A stretch of DNA of 64,000 nt from contig OW804098.1 in the NCBI GenBank assembly GCA_942159475.1, positions 117,329,374-117,393,373 of the forward strand, written 5' to 3'. Source of the DNA: Sthenelais limicola. Lineage: Eukaryota > Annelida > Polychaeta > Phyllodocida > Sigalionidae. The notes beneath the pieces were generated by a model, which saw only the letters and a program-made list of their open reading frames with translations, did not search any database and was not told where the DNA came from. Position 1 is the stretch's first letter. Every line of letters starts with the position of its first letter. The translations under genes and the position numbers were made by a program. Positions 1 through 9,099 of the stretch are shown piece by piece.

Positions 1-1162
1 TGATATCGTTGACAATTTTCCAAAATTTGTTAGAATCCTTCCTGTTAGCATATAGAACATTTTTATAATATTGTGATTTTAATCGTCTAACTAATTTATT
101 ACAATTGTTCCTCAAGAGGCGTGCAGCACGAATATCCTCCAGACTTTTAGATTTTCTTGCCTTTTTATAGGCTTTTTCTCTAGCTTTGTGAGAGTTAGAT
201 AATTCTACAGTATACCATTTTGGTTTTTCAATAATACCAGTATATTTCTTAAGAGGAGCCAACTTGTTAGCACACCCTTGGATGTTTCGGTCAATTTTTT
301 CCCAGTACTCATTCACATCTTCAGTCCCATTCAGGTCATTCCAGTCTATCCGATTTAGTTTGTTTTCTAGCGTATCATAAGTATATTTTTCGGTAATCTC
401 TTCCTGTAAATTCAATTCTTTTAAATTTCGTATGTATTTTTTTAAAATTTGCCATAACTGGCTGATGATCTGATAGAGAGTAATTTAGTGTTTGAACAGA
501 GACATCCGTTTTCGCATTAATCATGAACAAATCCAGTATCGAGTTTTTCATAAGACCAAACCGGGTAACATCTGTTTCTTTAATTTTTAGATGAAAATTA
601 GAAGCAAATTCCCTTAACATTTTTACTTTATTATATTCTCAAGTAGGTCAATATTGATATCGCCACAAACCACAATATTTTTGTCTTTAATATTCGTATA
701 AGATTTCAAGCAAGTGCGTAAGTCATTCAGAAAAGATTGTACATTACCAGACGGTGGCCTGTATGACACAATGATTTTAAATCGTGGAACATTTTGTTTA
801 TATATATAAAGACTTAGAATTTCACTATCCTTATTAGATATATTACAGTCATCATTAGTACTAAAGTTATAATCTTCTCTAATAAAACAGCAAATTCCTC
901 CGCCACGCGTACCTGGGCTCCTATCTAAGCGTAGGATATTATAACCCTTGCATGATATTAAATTATTAGTTATATTGCCATGTAACCACGACTCTGTAAA
1001 TACCATCACATCAATTCCATTATCCATTATTTCAGTACGAATCGTGTCTATCTTTGGTAGCAGTGAGCGGATATTATATTGAGCTATTTTAATTCCTCGT
1101 ATCCCTTTTAGGTTAGACCAAACCTTAGGTTGGTTGTTTTTGGCTGATTCACACATTGTCAT
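1..1162 (-). pseudogene. Retrotransposon ORF2 N-part: APE-type endonuclease and EN-RT linker (frameshifted)
   Basis: The endonuclease nicks target DNA to prime reverse transcription. Frame 1162-623 gives GIKIAQYNIRSLLPKID (strand-1 block with the catalytic Asn), VFTESWL (catalytic Glu), RGGGICCFIRED, SYRPPSG and VVCGDINID (catalytic D.N). A one-base slip near 635 moves to frame 620-375, which carries LDLFMIN and LSDHQPV (the catalytic SDH block). A second slip near 430 moves to a frame that stays open to position 1 with linker features: EKPKWYTVELSNSHKAREKA, repeated K/A/R-rich helix, LRNNCNKLVRRLKSQYY and DSNKFWKIVND. The reverse transcriptase should follow off the left edge. All catalytic endonuclease residues that I can check are present, so the decay is recent. 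Confidence 0.85.
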
Positions 1163-1725
1163 ATAATGATAAACACAGATGGCAGTTATCGGTTAAGTTA
1201 CCAGTTCTTAGTATGCGAAGATATGGACTGATCAGTTCCTTAATATCAATAGAAGCTAGGGGGATGAAGGGTCGCATGATGGCACATTCATTCCTTGTCC
1301 AGCTTACTATATAATATAGAAATTGTTGTACATACAGTGTTGTCCAGTATTGAAGTCTTGTATTATTAGTCCATGCACGCAAAACAACTGTAGTATCTTT
1401 TGGACATAGGTGGTATATAAGTTCCAATCCCAAGTGCACCGGTATGGTCGAAGGATCCGACTGATTGGCATAGGGTCGCATGACGGCACCTATTCCTCTC
1501 AATTGGTCTCTCCCATAACGCCACACAATTGGGGATATAGAGCCTACAATTGGTAAGTCTCTTCGCAAGGTAATTAGAATCAAACAGTAGCCGGTTTCAC
1601 AGTGGCGGTTGGTAGGTACGTAGTACATATACGATGTCAATTTCACAAGCAATTGTAGTCGTAATTGTCCCATCAGCTGTTTCCAGTAAACAGAATAACA
1701 GGAGCCAGTCGCATGACGGCATGAC
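1163..1725 (-). other. ORF1-ORF2 spacer with a 221-codon open frame and three copies of a 14-mer
   Basis: About 560 nt separate the end of the esterase frame from the endonuclease. An open frame (1149-1814) covers it and overlaps both ORFs, but its translation shows no motif I recognise. On the plus strand the motif GTCGCATGAYGGCA occurs at 1271-1284, 1475-1488 and 1708-1721, about 204 and 233 bp apart. That suggests either a degenerate internal duplication or a structured RNA signal. I cannot say whether the spacer is coding. Confidence 0.35.
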
Positions 1726-1754
1726 TCAGTTAATTCTGTTAAGGCTATCATGGT

Positions 1755-2349
1755 GGTAATTTTCCATCTGCTTGGCCCAGCTGGTAAGAACAGTCGAGTC
1801 CAAATGTATCCCATCTGTGAGATGATTCAAGTTGTGACGATGCTTTCTTCCCTGCCTGGGATGTACTTTGTTTAGTAGATGAACGTGTCGAATTCCTCTG
1901 CTCCTATTCATCTCAAGAATAAATTTGTTAATTCTTATGATGGCCATATTTATCATGGGTTGGTATCTTGAAGGTCTGATTTTACGATTAGATCTTGCAA
2001 GGTCGATCCCAATGAGACCACCAAAGCAAATCTCACAATTATGTGATATATCCTGAAGAGATTCAAGAGCCTCCTGGTATCGACGCTCCATGCGTGAAAC
2101 AATTCTATCTTCGGTATAATGGCTTAGAGTTATTTTTTTGGTGTGACTATTCCTTATGGAAAAATCGCAGATTCCACCAGCGATCAGGATCTTGGTCGGA
2201 TGATATGTAAAGAAAAGATTCCTGGCCTTTTCACACAAGCGATCCAGTTTTGCCCCACTGTACGAGAAGAATATGATGTCTGGATTATCTAAATAATTAC
2301 TAAGATTCCGCCCCCTCGAGTCAGTAATCACTAGGGTAAGCATGATGTC
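1755..2349 (-). other. SGNH/GDSL-type esterase domain at the ORF1 C-terminus
   Basis: The frame 2526-1726 shows the blocks of an SGNH hydrolase: LVITDSRGRNL (nucleophile Ser in block I), ILIAGGICDF (block III, normally GxND), and LTDGIHLDS (block V, with the catalytic Asp and His two residues apart). CR1-like LINEs are known to carry esterase domains in ORF1, where a role in membrane or lipid contact has been proposed. Asn of block III is replaced by C-D here, so either the copy is damaged or the family differs. The domain sits directly downstream of the NADAR and its basic linker in the same ancestral ORF. Confidence 0.7.
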
Positions 2350-2941
2350 CCTATATTTCTCCGATTGAGTCAGCGGGGAAGTATTGAGCAGTTTTCTCTT
2401 GCTGTTGTAGAGTACTGAGTGAATACAAGTGCGAGTCTTGCAACCGATTGAATTCAAGTAATCTTCGTTCCATTTCAATGGGTGAGGGTCTAGAACGGTC
2501 CAATATACTTGCGTAACTATTCTCATAACTCATAGTCGGTGGTGGAAGGCGTTTGGGAGGATTAAAATAATCCTCTCCACTTCTAAATCTCTTCCTGGCG
2601 TCGTTGATTGTATTGTAATTGTTAGATCTTCTTCCTCCTCCTCACCCACTATTGCGATTCTTTCCTTTTCCTCTGTTCAATTGGCCATCTCCAGTATTTC
2701 TCTGAATTTTGGGGGGCTCTAATCTGAGATTTTGAGGATTTTCGGCATTTGCTTGATTATGGACTGGTTCTTGTTCCTCAATCACTGTCTCCATTTCGGT
2801 CTCATTACTATCATCATCTTTTGGTTTCTCTACGGCTGGTTTGGGGAGCCTTTTTCTGGGTGATTTACTTCCCTCCAGTGGGATCTTATTTCCATCGTCA
2901 TCAACCAGTTCCTTGGGGGGAATGAAAGCCATGCCTTCGTG

Positions 2942-3399
2942 CAAGAATTTTCTGTAATTAGAGATTAGTCTTCCTACGACATTCCATCCCTTGTGTTCAC
3001 CTTTGGATACAAGTTCTGAATTAATTGAGGCACCACATGCCCAAAAAGGGCAGTTTGTGGCTTCGTATAGAGGCATCTGTTCAGTTTGGATTAATTTCTC
3101 TCTAAGGTCTTCATTTTGAGTGAATTTGGCTTCGATCAGGACTCTCATTACATCGATCTTGTCGATATCCCATTGAGGGGAGGAAAATACATTGTGAGAA
3201 AGCCTCTTGGCTTCTCTGGCGTCAAAGCACTCATATATATTTCCTTTGCTGCATCGGGTTTGTTTGCGTCATTAGCTCTCGCAAATTGATAAGCTTGTTC
3301 CAGAGAATGAAACAAAAGGCCATTGATTTCCAATTTACAAGGATAAAAGTTGCTAAGCCAACTATGGGCCGAATGGAAGTAAATCTTGCCATTTATCCT
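2942..3399 (-). other. NADAR (YbiA-like) domain inside ORF1
   Basis: About 153 residues, the usual size of a NADAR domain. In order I see IYFHSAHSWLSNFYPC (the SNFxP signature), FHSLEQAYQFARA (the SxEQ/HxYQ..KA signature), then after the frameshift DAREAKRL, PQWD, VMRVLIEAKFTQN, LREKLIQT, a CPFWACG block in the place of the usual D.(F/Y)WG.G, and WNVVGRLISNYR in the place of N.LG..LM..R. Known NADAR proteins act on N-glycosidic bonds: YbiA in riboflavin-pathway intermediates, other members in removing ADP-ribose from guanine in DNA. The likely catalytic-pocket region (E of SLEQ, W of PFW) is retained. The domain is split by a one-base slip at an AT microsatellite near 3235. Its substrate here is unknown. 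Confidence 0.82.
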
Positions 3400-4125
3400 T
3401 TTGGTCTTTGCGTCGGACAATCGTTTACCCTCAGGGAGTTTTTCTAGCTCGTCATACCTATATGAGTTACCTTCAAAGCGTATTTTGTCCCTGTAAATTG
3501 GGCAATCCGTAATCTCTTGTGAACGCAGATGTGCTTGTACCGTAGACAACATGTCTTTCCGTTCTTGAATGGTAATTGGCAAATCCGGATTAATGTAGAC
3601 TCGATAGTAATCCCTGGATTGTTTCAGCTTTGCACGGTTGGAAAAAACACAATTTCGTGCTTGCTCTGCACACATTTTAACTCTGATTTGTCTGGCCCCA
3701 TTGGATCGACTGTCTATTCTTCTAGCAAAAGTGATGTCCTTTCTGCTAAAACGTGGGTCAATATCTTGTATAATGCTAAGAGCTAGATGTTCGGTATCCT
3801 CAAACCGTGATTCCAAAGCACCCAACAGTAGAAAATTACATTTCCTGTTTTCAACTTCATTCTGAATAAACATGTTCTCATATCTTTTCATCTGTCGTTG
3901 CATTGAAAGCATTTCATTTTCCATAGAATTGGATTGTTGCGATCTAACCCTATCCTTCTGCATTAGTTGCTGGATTAGTGTCTTATAGTAAGACTGATCT
4001 AACTGCGTAAATTCTAGTGAACGTCTGAGTTCTTCAATCGTACATGGATCGTGTATTATTTCAATTTGTTCCCTAGTATAGTTTTTGGAGCTGACTACTT
4101 GTTTTTTATGTGTAGAAAATTTCAA

Positions 4126-4416
4126 AAGATTATACTAAAATATGTAGACTTTATGTATGACAACATGTAGAAGGAGAAGGAGAAGAAGAAGGGCCTTTCT
4201 GGGACAAGTGAATTATAGTGTTTACGATAAAGACTTGTTATGACCCAATGTACACCGTTATATGAACAAGACCATTGTGAATGGTATGTTACAACACATG
4301 GCATTTCCACATACCAGACATAGGATGTACAGGCTGGACAACAGCCTGTGGACACACATTACAATGTACGCTTTCTTATAGTAGCAAACTCACTTATCAA
4401 ATCTCTTCACATCATT
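4126..4416 (-). other. Probable 5' UTR of the retrotransposon
   Basis: No domain-bearing frame. A 77-codon minus frame overlaps the ORF1 start by ATGA, but its product (rich in C, Y, S and F) is not recognisable. This is the interval in which the element's 5' end must lie. Confidence 0.3.
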
Positions 4417-4825
4417 TGTGATCCGTTTTAGGAAAATGAGCCATAAGTCACAAAATATGAATTTTGAGATATCACCATATCTGAAAAGAGGAGATCAAGC
4501 CGATTCTAATGATAGTAAACAGTCCAATATTCTAATATGTATTTCCATATTTTAAGTTTGATATTTTTATTTTTGACAAAAAAGTTTGTAATATTTCTGG
4601 TGGACAATAACCAGTAAAGTAACTGAATATACTCCATATGTGGACCTTTAAAATGAAATGATATATTATTTATAATGTCCTAAAATTTGATACATGGATT
4701 GATACAACCATAAGTGATGAACTCGCCAAAAATCAGAACATTCCATTAAAGTGAACTTGTAAAATAAACACTTTGAAAAATATAATTTTTGCGACTTACG
4801 ACTCATTTTCCTGAAACACATCACA
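4417..4825 (+). repeat. M1 MITE, full-length copy (reference description)
   Basis: M1 is a ~405-bp non-coding element with terminal inverted repeats of about 38 bp. The left end is TGTGATGTGTTTCAGGAAAA (here the TGTGATCCGTTTTAGG variant) and the right end is TTTTCCTGAAACACATCACA. Just inside each end is ATGAGTCAT followed by AAGTCGCAAAA. The AT-rich interior shows fixed blocks such as GAGATCAAGCCGATT, GATAGTAAACA, AATATTTCTG and CAGAACATTCCA. Many copies sit between TA dinucleotides, which suggests a Tc1/mariner-like parent, but no copy here encodes a transposase. A short internal duplication of 'agacagatccaacgattttcat' (21-22 bp) lies just outside, at 4833-4884. Confidence 0.8.
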
Positions 4826-5038
4826 TTTATAGACAGATCCAACGATTTTCATTAATTTTTATAGACAGATCCAACGATTTTCATTTGATATAGAGTAGAT
4901 ATTATTCTCTAGGGAATAGTACTTTTCTTTAAGGTATACCATACACACCATGGTATTACAGACTGAGTTGTACATAATACGCACTGGAACCTTCTGCACC
5001 TCTCTGCTTCAGTACAGATAGTTATTATTTATATTTGA

Positions 5039-5400
5039 GATGTGTTTCAGGAAAATGATTCATAAGTCGCAAAAAATGGACTTTGAGATATCACCATATT
5101 TGAAAAGATGAGATCAAGCCGATTCCAATGATAGTAAACAGTCAAATAATCTAATAAATATTTCTAGATTTTAAGTTTGATAATTTCGTTTTTGAAAAAA
5201 AAGTTTCCAATATTTCTGGGGGTCAATAAACAGTATAAGGTAACTAAATGTAGTCCATATGAGGACCTTCAAAACGAAAGGATATATTACATAGATTGTG
5301 CTGAAATTTGATACATCAATTGATATAGCGATTCACCTGCCAAAAATTAGAACATTCCAATAATGAGATCTTGTGGAAAAAAACACTTAGAAAAAGCCCA
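5039..5400 (+). repeat. M1 MITE, right end missing
   Basis: Starts GATGTGTTTCAGG and follows the M1 interior to the AAAACACTTAGAAAA block, then stops. The terminal ~25 bp, including the second ATGAGTCAT, are replaced by unrelated sequence from 5400. Confidence 0.7.
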
Positions 5401-5615
5401 CTTCATTGGATCCACCTGCCCGATCTCTTTCATCCTGTTTTTAATCAGTTTCTTTTTTATAATTCATCCATTTATCCAAGTGAGCGTAAATCTAACGGAA
5501 ATGTGGGAAAGGCCAGGGGCCTGTTGTATAAGCTAAGAAAAGGAATAATGTGTGTGGGAATTTCTATACTGTTTCCCTTGCTTCAGAAAAAATCCTATTC
5601 ACCATTTCTACCTAA

Positions 5616-5650
5616 TTCAATGTAGGAAGGAAGCTTTTCCTTCCTACAGG
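5616..5650. repeat. Short perfect hairpin
   Basis: TGTAGGAAGGAAGC followed by TTTTCCTTCCTACA forms a 12-13 bp stem with almost no loop. It lies between the truncated M1 and the next M2 copy and has no other context. Confidence 0.5.
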
Positions 5651-5675
5651 TGACGGAATTCTAATGAAAAAGATC

Positions 5676-5910
5676 GGTCAGATTATCAGAAAATGTACAA
5701 TTGGCTGCTGTACATATTTAGTAAATTTTGCCAAATTGGGCTGCAATTCGATCGATACTAGGTATATTCGAGTATATTCCGCATTGCATCGATTCTAGCA
5801 ATCTGTGTGGTTAGGTTGAACTACATTTTAAACTTTATTTTCGTGTTAAATTTGGGTTATTTGAGAGGATTGGTGAAGATGAATTGTACATTTTCTGAAA
5901 ACTTGGCCCA
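5676..5910 (+). repeat. M2 MITE, full-length copy (reference description)
   Basis: M2 is ~237 bp with inverted ends TGGGTCAGATTTTCAGAAAA and TTTTCTGAAAATCTGACCCA, then TGTACAATT at both ends. In this orientation the interior reads GGCAGCTGTACACATTTAG, TAGGCTGCAATTTG, TTGATTCTAGCAATCTG and GAGAGGATTGGTGAAGG. It has no coding capacity. Full copies are often flanked by TA or TATA on both sides. This copy has diverged ends (GGTCAGATTATCAG and ACTTGGCCCA). Confidence 0.75.
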
Positions 5911-6008
5911 TATACAACAGGACTCTGCCTTTTCTTAGCTTGTACGACAGGCGCCTGGCCTTCCCAACCTATCATCTATTACTGAGGGAGTGAGTGAGTT
6001 TGGTTGTG

Positions 6009-6393
6009 AGTCATAAGTCGCAAAATCAATATTTTTCAAAGCGTTTTTTTCACAAGATCACATTATTGGAATGTTCTGATCTTTGGAGAGTGGGTCACCT
6101 ATGGTTATGTCAATCGATGTATCAAATTTCAGGACAATCTATGTAATATATCCTTTGGTTTTAAAGGTCCTCATATGGACTACATTTAGTTACTTTACTG
6201 TTTAGTGACCCCTAGAAATATTGGAAACTTTTTTTTAAAAAAAACGAAAATATCAAACTTAAAATCTAGAAATACTTATTAGATCATTAGACTGTTTACT
6301 ATCATCGGAATCGGCTTGATCTCATCTTTTCAAATATAATAGTATCTCAAAATCTATTTTTTGCGACTTATGACTCATTTTCCTGAAACACAT
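6009..6393 (-). repeat. M1 MITE, left ~15 bp lost
   Basis: Reverse orientation: GTGAGTCATAAGTCGCAAAA at the left and a complete TTTTCCTGAAACACAT end at the right. The left terminal segment is missing. Confidence 0.75.
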
Positions 6394-6395
6394 TT

Positions 6396-6516
6396 TTAAG
6401 ATGGTTATCAATCAGTATAACTTCTGAAGTTAAGCAAAAGAATGAAAGCCACTCCGGCTCTGGCTTGGTCCCCGGAAGGAGAGCATCCGGATATCCGGAT
6501 ATGCGGTGCCAGGCAG
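6396..6516 (+). pseudogene. 5S-rRNA-like relic (possible SINE3-type head)
   Basis: CTGAAGTTAAGCA (6424-6436) is an exact 13-base match to the conserved 5S rRNA box-A region. It is followed at about the right distance by GGCTTGG...GGAAGGAGAGCATCC and GGTGCCAGGC, which resemble the intermediate element/box C and the 3' end of 5S rRNA. The 5' third is not recognisable. It could be a decayed 5S gene or the head of a 5S-derived SINE. It lies directly after an M1 end. Confidence 0.4.
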
Positions 6517-6566
6517 AGTCAAGACCAGCCTGACTCCCACCAGTACCACATACATATAATATACAT

Positions 6567-6780
6567 TAAATGATATATTAAATTTGATTTGCAATATTTC
6601 TGGTTGGAACATTACTATGGTAAAATATACTCTATAGGATAACCTTAGAAATGCAAGGATATTTTTGATACACTGTTTTGAAATGTGATTATTTATGTGA
6701 CTTAAGCCCCTGAACCCTTAAAAATCAAAATTTTCCCACAAAGAGATGTGAATAAATCACTTTGGAAACGAAAATGGACA
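6567..6780 (+). repeat. M1-related fragment
   Basis: Contains the M1-type blocks AATATTTCTGGTTGG, TATACTCTATAGGATAACC, GATACACTGTTTTGAAATG and AAGAGATGTGAATAAATCAC, but neither terminus. Confidence 0.5.
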
Positions 6781-6997
6781 ATATTTCCAAGGTGAAAATG
6801 TGTTTTGTTAAAGGTTTGTAAAAATGGTCTAAACTTGAAAATTCGTGTCAGGAACAGGAAGCATTGCACATGTCATGGGATTGACAGAAGCGCCCTCTTC
6901 TGACAAATAGGGGATTGTGAGGGATTGTCAAAACTTTCTAAAAATAAGACGTGAAAGATGGCCCAATCTGTCATTAGTGAAATCAATGAGAAAAGAT

Positions 6998-7165
6998 GTG
7001 ATGTGTTCCAGGAAAATGAATCACAAGTCCCCCAAAATGATTTTGAGACATGTCCATATTTGAAAGGATGAGATCAAGCCGATTCTAATGATGGTAAACA
7101 TTAGGACATCCAACAAGACTTTGTATTTCTATAATTATTGATATATTTAATTTTGCATCATGTTG
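6998..7165 (+). repeat. M1 subfamily fragment (left end, AGTCCCCCAAAAT variant)
   Basis: GTGATGTGTTCCAGGAAAAT then CACAAGTCCCCCAAAATG instead of CATAAGTCGCAAAA. The same variant recurs at 12670, which marks a subfamily. Lost after about 165 bp. Confidence 0.6.
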
Positions 7166-7650
7166 TCTCATCATGCATCCTCTCATTTGGTGGTTTATTA
7201 TTTTGCTATAGTGTTTCTAAAACGTCCCGTATGACTTACCCCTGTAACATCATTGTTGCCTTGCGAAATGTTTATACATGAACACTGCTTGGAAGTAATG
7301 TACAACTATATGAAATGTCTATGATTATTAATGGTTAATATGAAAGAGCGCGGCGTCGACTTAACTGTATTATATGTATTTTAATCATCCCTCAATTTCT
7401 TGTAATATCAATGAGTATTGAGTATGGACATTGTTCTTATATTAATATACTTATCTGTAAACTGTGGTTTATGTATACCTATGTTTAAAAAACTGAATTT
7501 ATCTATCTCTTCTATGTTCGATAAAGTTATATAGTGGTAATGTAAACAACATTTGTACGCAAACTTTCATTTCACTGTGATTTGTGATTTGGAATGACCA
7601 CTGCTCGCTTTTGACCTTTCGTTGAGAAGCACAGGAAGAAAGAAGACAAT
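7166..7650. other. Unassigned AT-rich sequence
   Basis: No frame, RNA or repeat that I can support. One CpG-containing patch (GAGCGCGGCGTCGAC at about 7345) stands out from the AT-rich surroundings. Confidence 0.4.
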
Positions 7651-7773
7651 ATGAAGGACGGGTTTGAAGCTCATTCTAACAATAGGATTGATTAGACCAA
7701 AATGTAGGTTCGTTTAACAATCTTTAGTCAGGAAACACATTTTGTATGTTTGGCCTACAAAGGGTCTGTTTTT
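7651..7773 (+). repeat. ~120-bp dispersed repeat, copy 1
   Basis: GAAGGACGGGTTTGAAGCTC through GGCCTACAAAGGGTCTG. It is repeated in the same orientation at 11881-12002, with a few substitutions. No ends or coding potential are visible. Confidence 0.7.
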
Positions 7774-7909
7774 TCCTGCTGGTTTCCCGTTGGTCTCCCG
7801 CATGTGATGTGTCACAGGAAAATGTGTCTGGACTCACACAAAATGACATTTTTATGAATGTTTTTCCGCGAGAATTTGTTTAAAATGTTTTGTCATTTTG
7901 GGATTTTAG

Positions 7910-8220
7910 AGTTTCAGAAAATACACAATCTACAGTTCCACACATCTGTCAAATTCTGCTAAATGGGAGTGAAAAATGATAAATGGGTCAGATTTTCAGA
8001 AAATGTACAATTCGCCTTCACCAATCCTCTCAAATAACCAACATTTAAGACAGAAATGAGCTTCAAAATGCAGTTTAACATAGCAAAACAGATACTATAA
8101 ATCAAAGCGATACCAAATATACTCAGATACTCTCGGTATTCATGATTTTTAAGCCTAATTTAGCAAAATTTCCTACATGTGTAGAGGTGCCAATTGTACA
8201 TTTTCTGAAAATCTGACCCA
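7910..8220 (-). repeat. M2 MITE (7984-8220) next to an M2 fragment (7910-7983)
   Basis: The full copy starts TGGGTCAGATTTTCAG and ends CTGAAAATCTGACCCA in the CCTTCACCAATCCTC orientation. The preceding 74 bp (TTTCAGAAAATACACAATC..., AAATTCTGCTAAATG) are the first quarter of another M2 in the opposite orientation, so the full copy probably inserted into an older one. Confidence 0.75.
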
Positions 8221-8221
8221 A

Positions 8222-8516
8222 ATACTGAGTTTATCCGAGTGTATGTATACAATACAGAACACACTCAGACATACCTAATATTTTTCATTTTTCACATTGT
8301 AACATTTTCTTTTACATATTTTCTGTTTTGTTTATTATACTGTCTTTGTTTTTTTAATAATTTATAATCTATAATTTGTGAGGTCGGCAACGCACGAAGA
8401 CACCCGTGTAGGGTATAATGCGTTTTTTCTTTGCTTCTTTTTTCTCATACTTGTAGTTTTAAATGTGACCTTAAGGCCGTAGGCCTTAAGTGAAATAAAA
8501 CAAAACAAAATAAAAA
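8222..8516 (+). mobile_element. 3' end of a LINE-like element
   Basis: AT-rich 3'-UTR-like sequence that includes the hairpin CCTTAAGGCCGTAGGCCTTAAG (just over 20 bases, about 8470-8492) and ends in an AAATAAAACAAAACAAAATAAAAAAC tail. Hairpin plus A-rich tail is typical of LINE 3' ends. No coding part remains. Confidence 0.45.
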
Positions 8517-8964
8517 ACTCTCTCTTCACAGCCCTACACTTCTAAGACAGAGGCTACCTTATCTGGTGTTGATGTCTGAAGTCTCCCTCCTCCCACCTTT
8601 TTTTTTGTTTTTGCTAAACGTTTTTATTCAGTTTCCTGCCTTCTTGGCTCCATACATGCTAAGAGATATTATGAACCTCCTCCCACCTTATCAGACATAT
8701 GTAATTAAAGGACGCCTATCCCCGCCACCCGCTATGATATCACTCTCCCTTTACTCCCATCTGTGTGACATGTTCAATATTAGATTAGTTTAGAGAATTT
8801 TGTATTTGATTTGATTAATATGTTTATTCAGGACAACAAAAATACATTTCAGCGACTAGCGTTGATATTCTCAGCATTGCCTGATTGCTTAAGGCAAAAT
8901 GCGTTAAATTATTAAACATATGTAGGTGTCATAGCATACAGGTTTTCTATAATCTAATTGGTGT

Positions 8965-9090
8965 CAGGACAACTACCCGCCGGACATATCCCCCCCGCCG
9001 GACATATCCCCCCCGACAATTACCATCCTGGACATTTCCCCGCTAGGACATGTACCATCCCGGACATTTACCATCCTAGGACATTCACCC
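8965..9090 (+). repeat. Degenerate short tandem repeat (GGACATWTMCC)
   Basis: About eight imperfect units around GGACATATCCCCCC, GGACATTTCCC and GGACATTTACCATCC. The GC content differs sharply from the flanks. Confidence 0.6.
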
Positions 9091-9099
9091 GCCTTACCT

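Larger units (their letters stand above)
1726..4125 (-). pseudogene. Retrotransposon ORF1: coiled coil + RRM-like + NADAR + SGNH esterase (frameshifted)
   Basis: ORF1 proteins bind the element RNA in the cytoplasm. Three segments line up into one ancestral protein of roughly 780 residues. Segment 1 (4125-3148, starting MKFSTHKK): coiled coil at about residues 40-95 (rich in Q, M and E), an RRM-like stretch beginning RKCNFLLLGALES at 93-105, a basic C-terminal RNA-binding-like stretch to about 230, and the start of a NADAR domain from 243. Segment 2 (3148-2642) completes the NADAR, then carries an acidic linker and a basic G/R/N-rich tail; it stops at an in-frame TGA (2642-2644) and stays open beyond it to 2351. 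Segment 3 (2526-1726) carries the SGNH domain. Lesions: a slip in an ATATATAT run near 3235, the TGA, and a frameshift between about 2430 and 2351. The start at 4125 is the first ATG of the frame. The order and motifs are seen; the joined protein is inferred. Confidence 0.8.
1..4390 (-). mobile_element. Decayed non-LTR retrotransposon (Jockey/CR1 group), 5' part; 3' part lies beyond the left edge
   Basis: Read on the minus strand, the order is ORF1 (4125 to 1726), a ~560-nt spacer, then ORF2 with an APE endonuclease (from 1162) and the endonuclease-RT linker running off at position 1. This two-ORF order is that of Jockey/CR1/L2-type LINEs, and SGNH esterases in ORF1 are known from CR1-like elements. 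The copy is dead: I see at least three frameshifts and one in-frame stop, listed under the ORFs. The reverse transcriptase itself is outside the window. The 5' end is not defined by any repeat; I place it between 4126 and 4416 because an M1 element starts at 4417. Confidence 0.85.

Noticed and set aside
3529..3865. Plus-strand frames opposite ORF1
   Set aside because: Shadows of the minus-strand ORF1, which has recognisable motifs.
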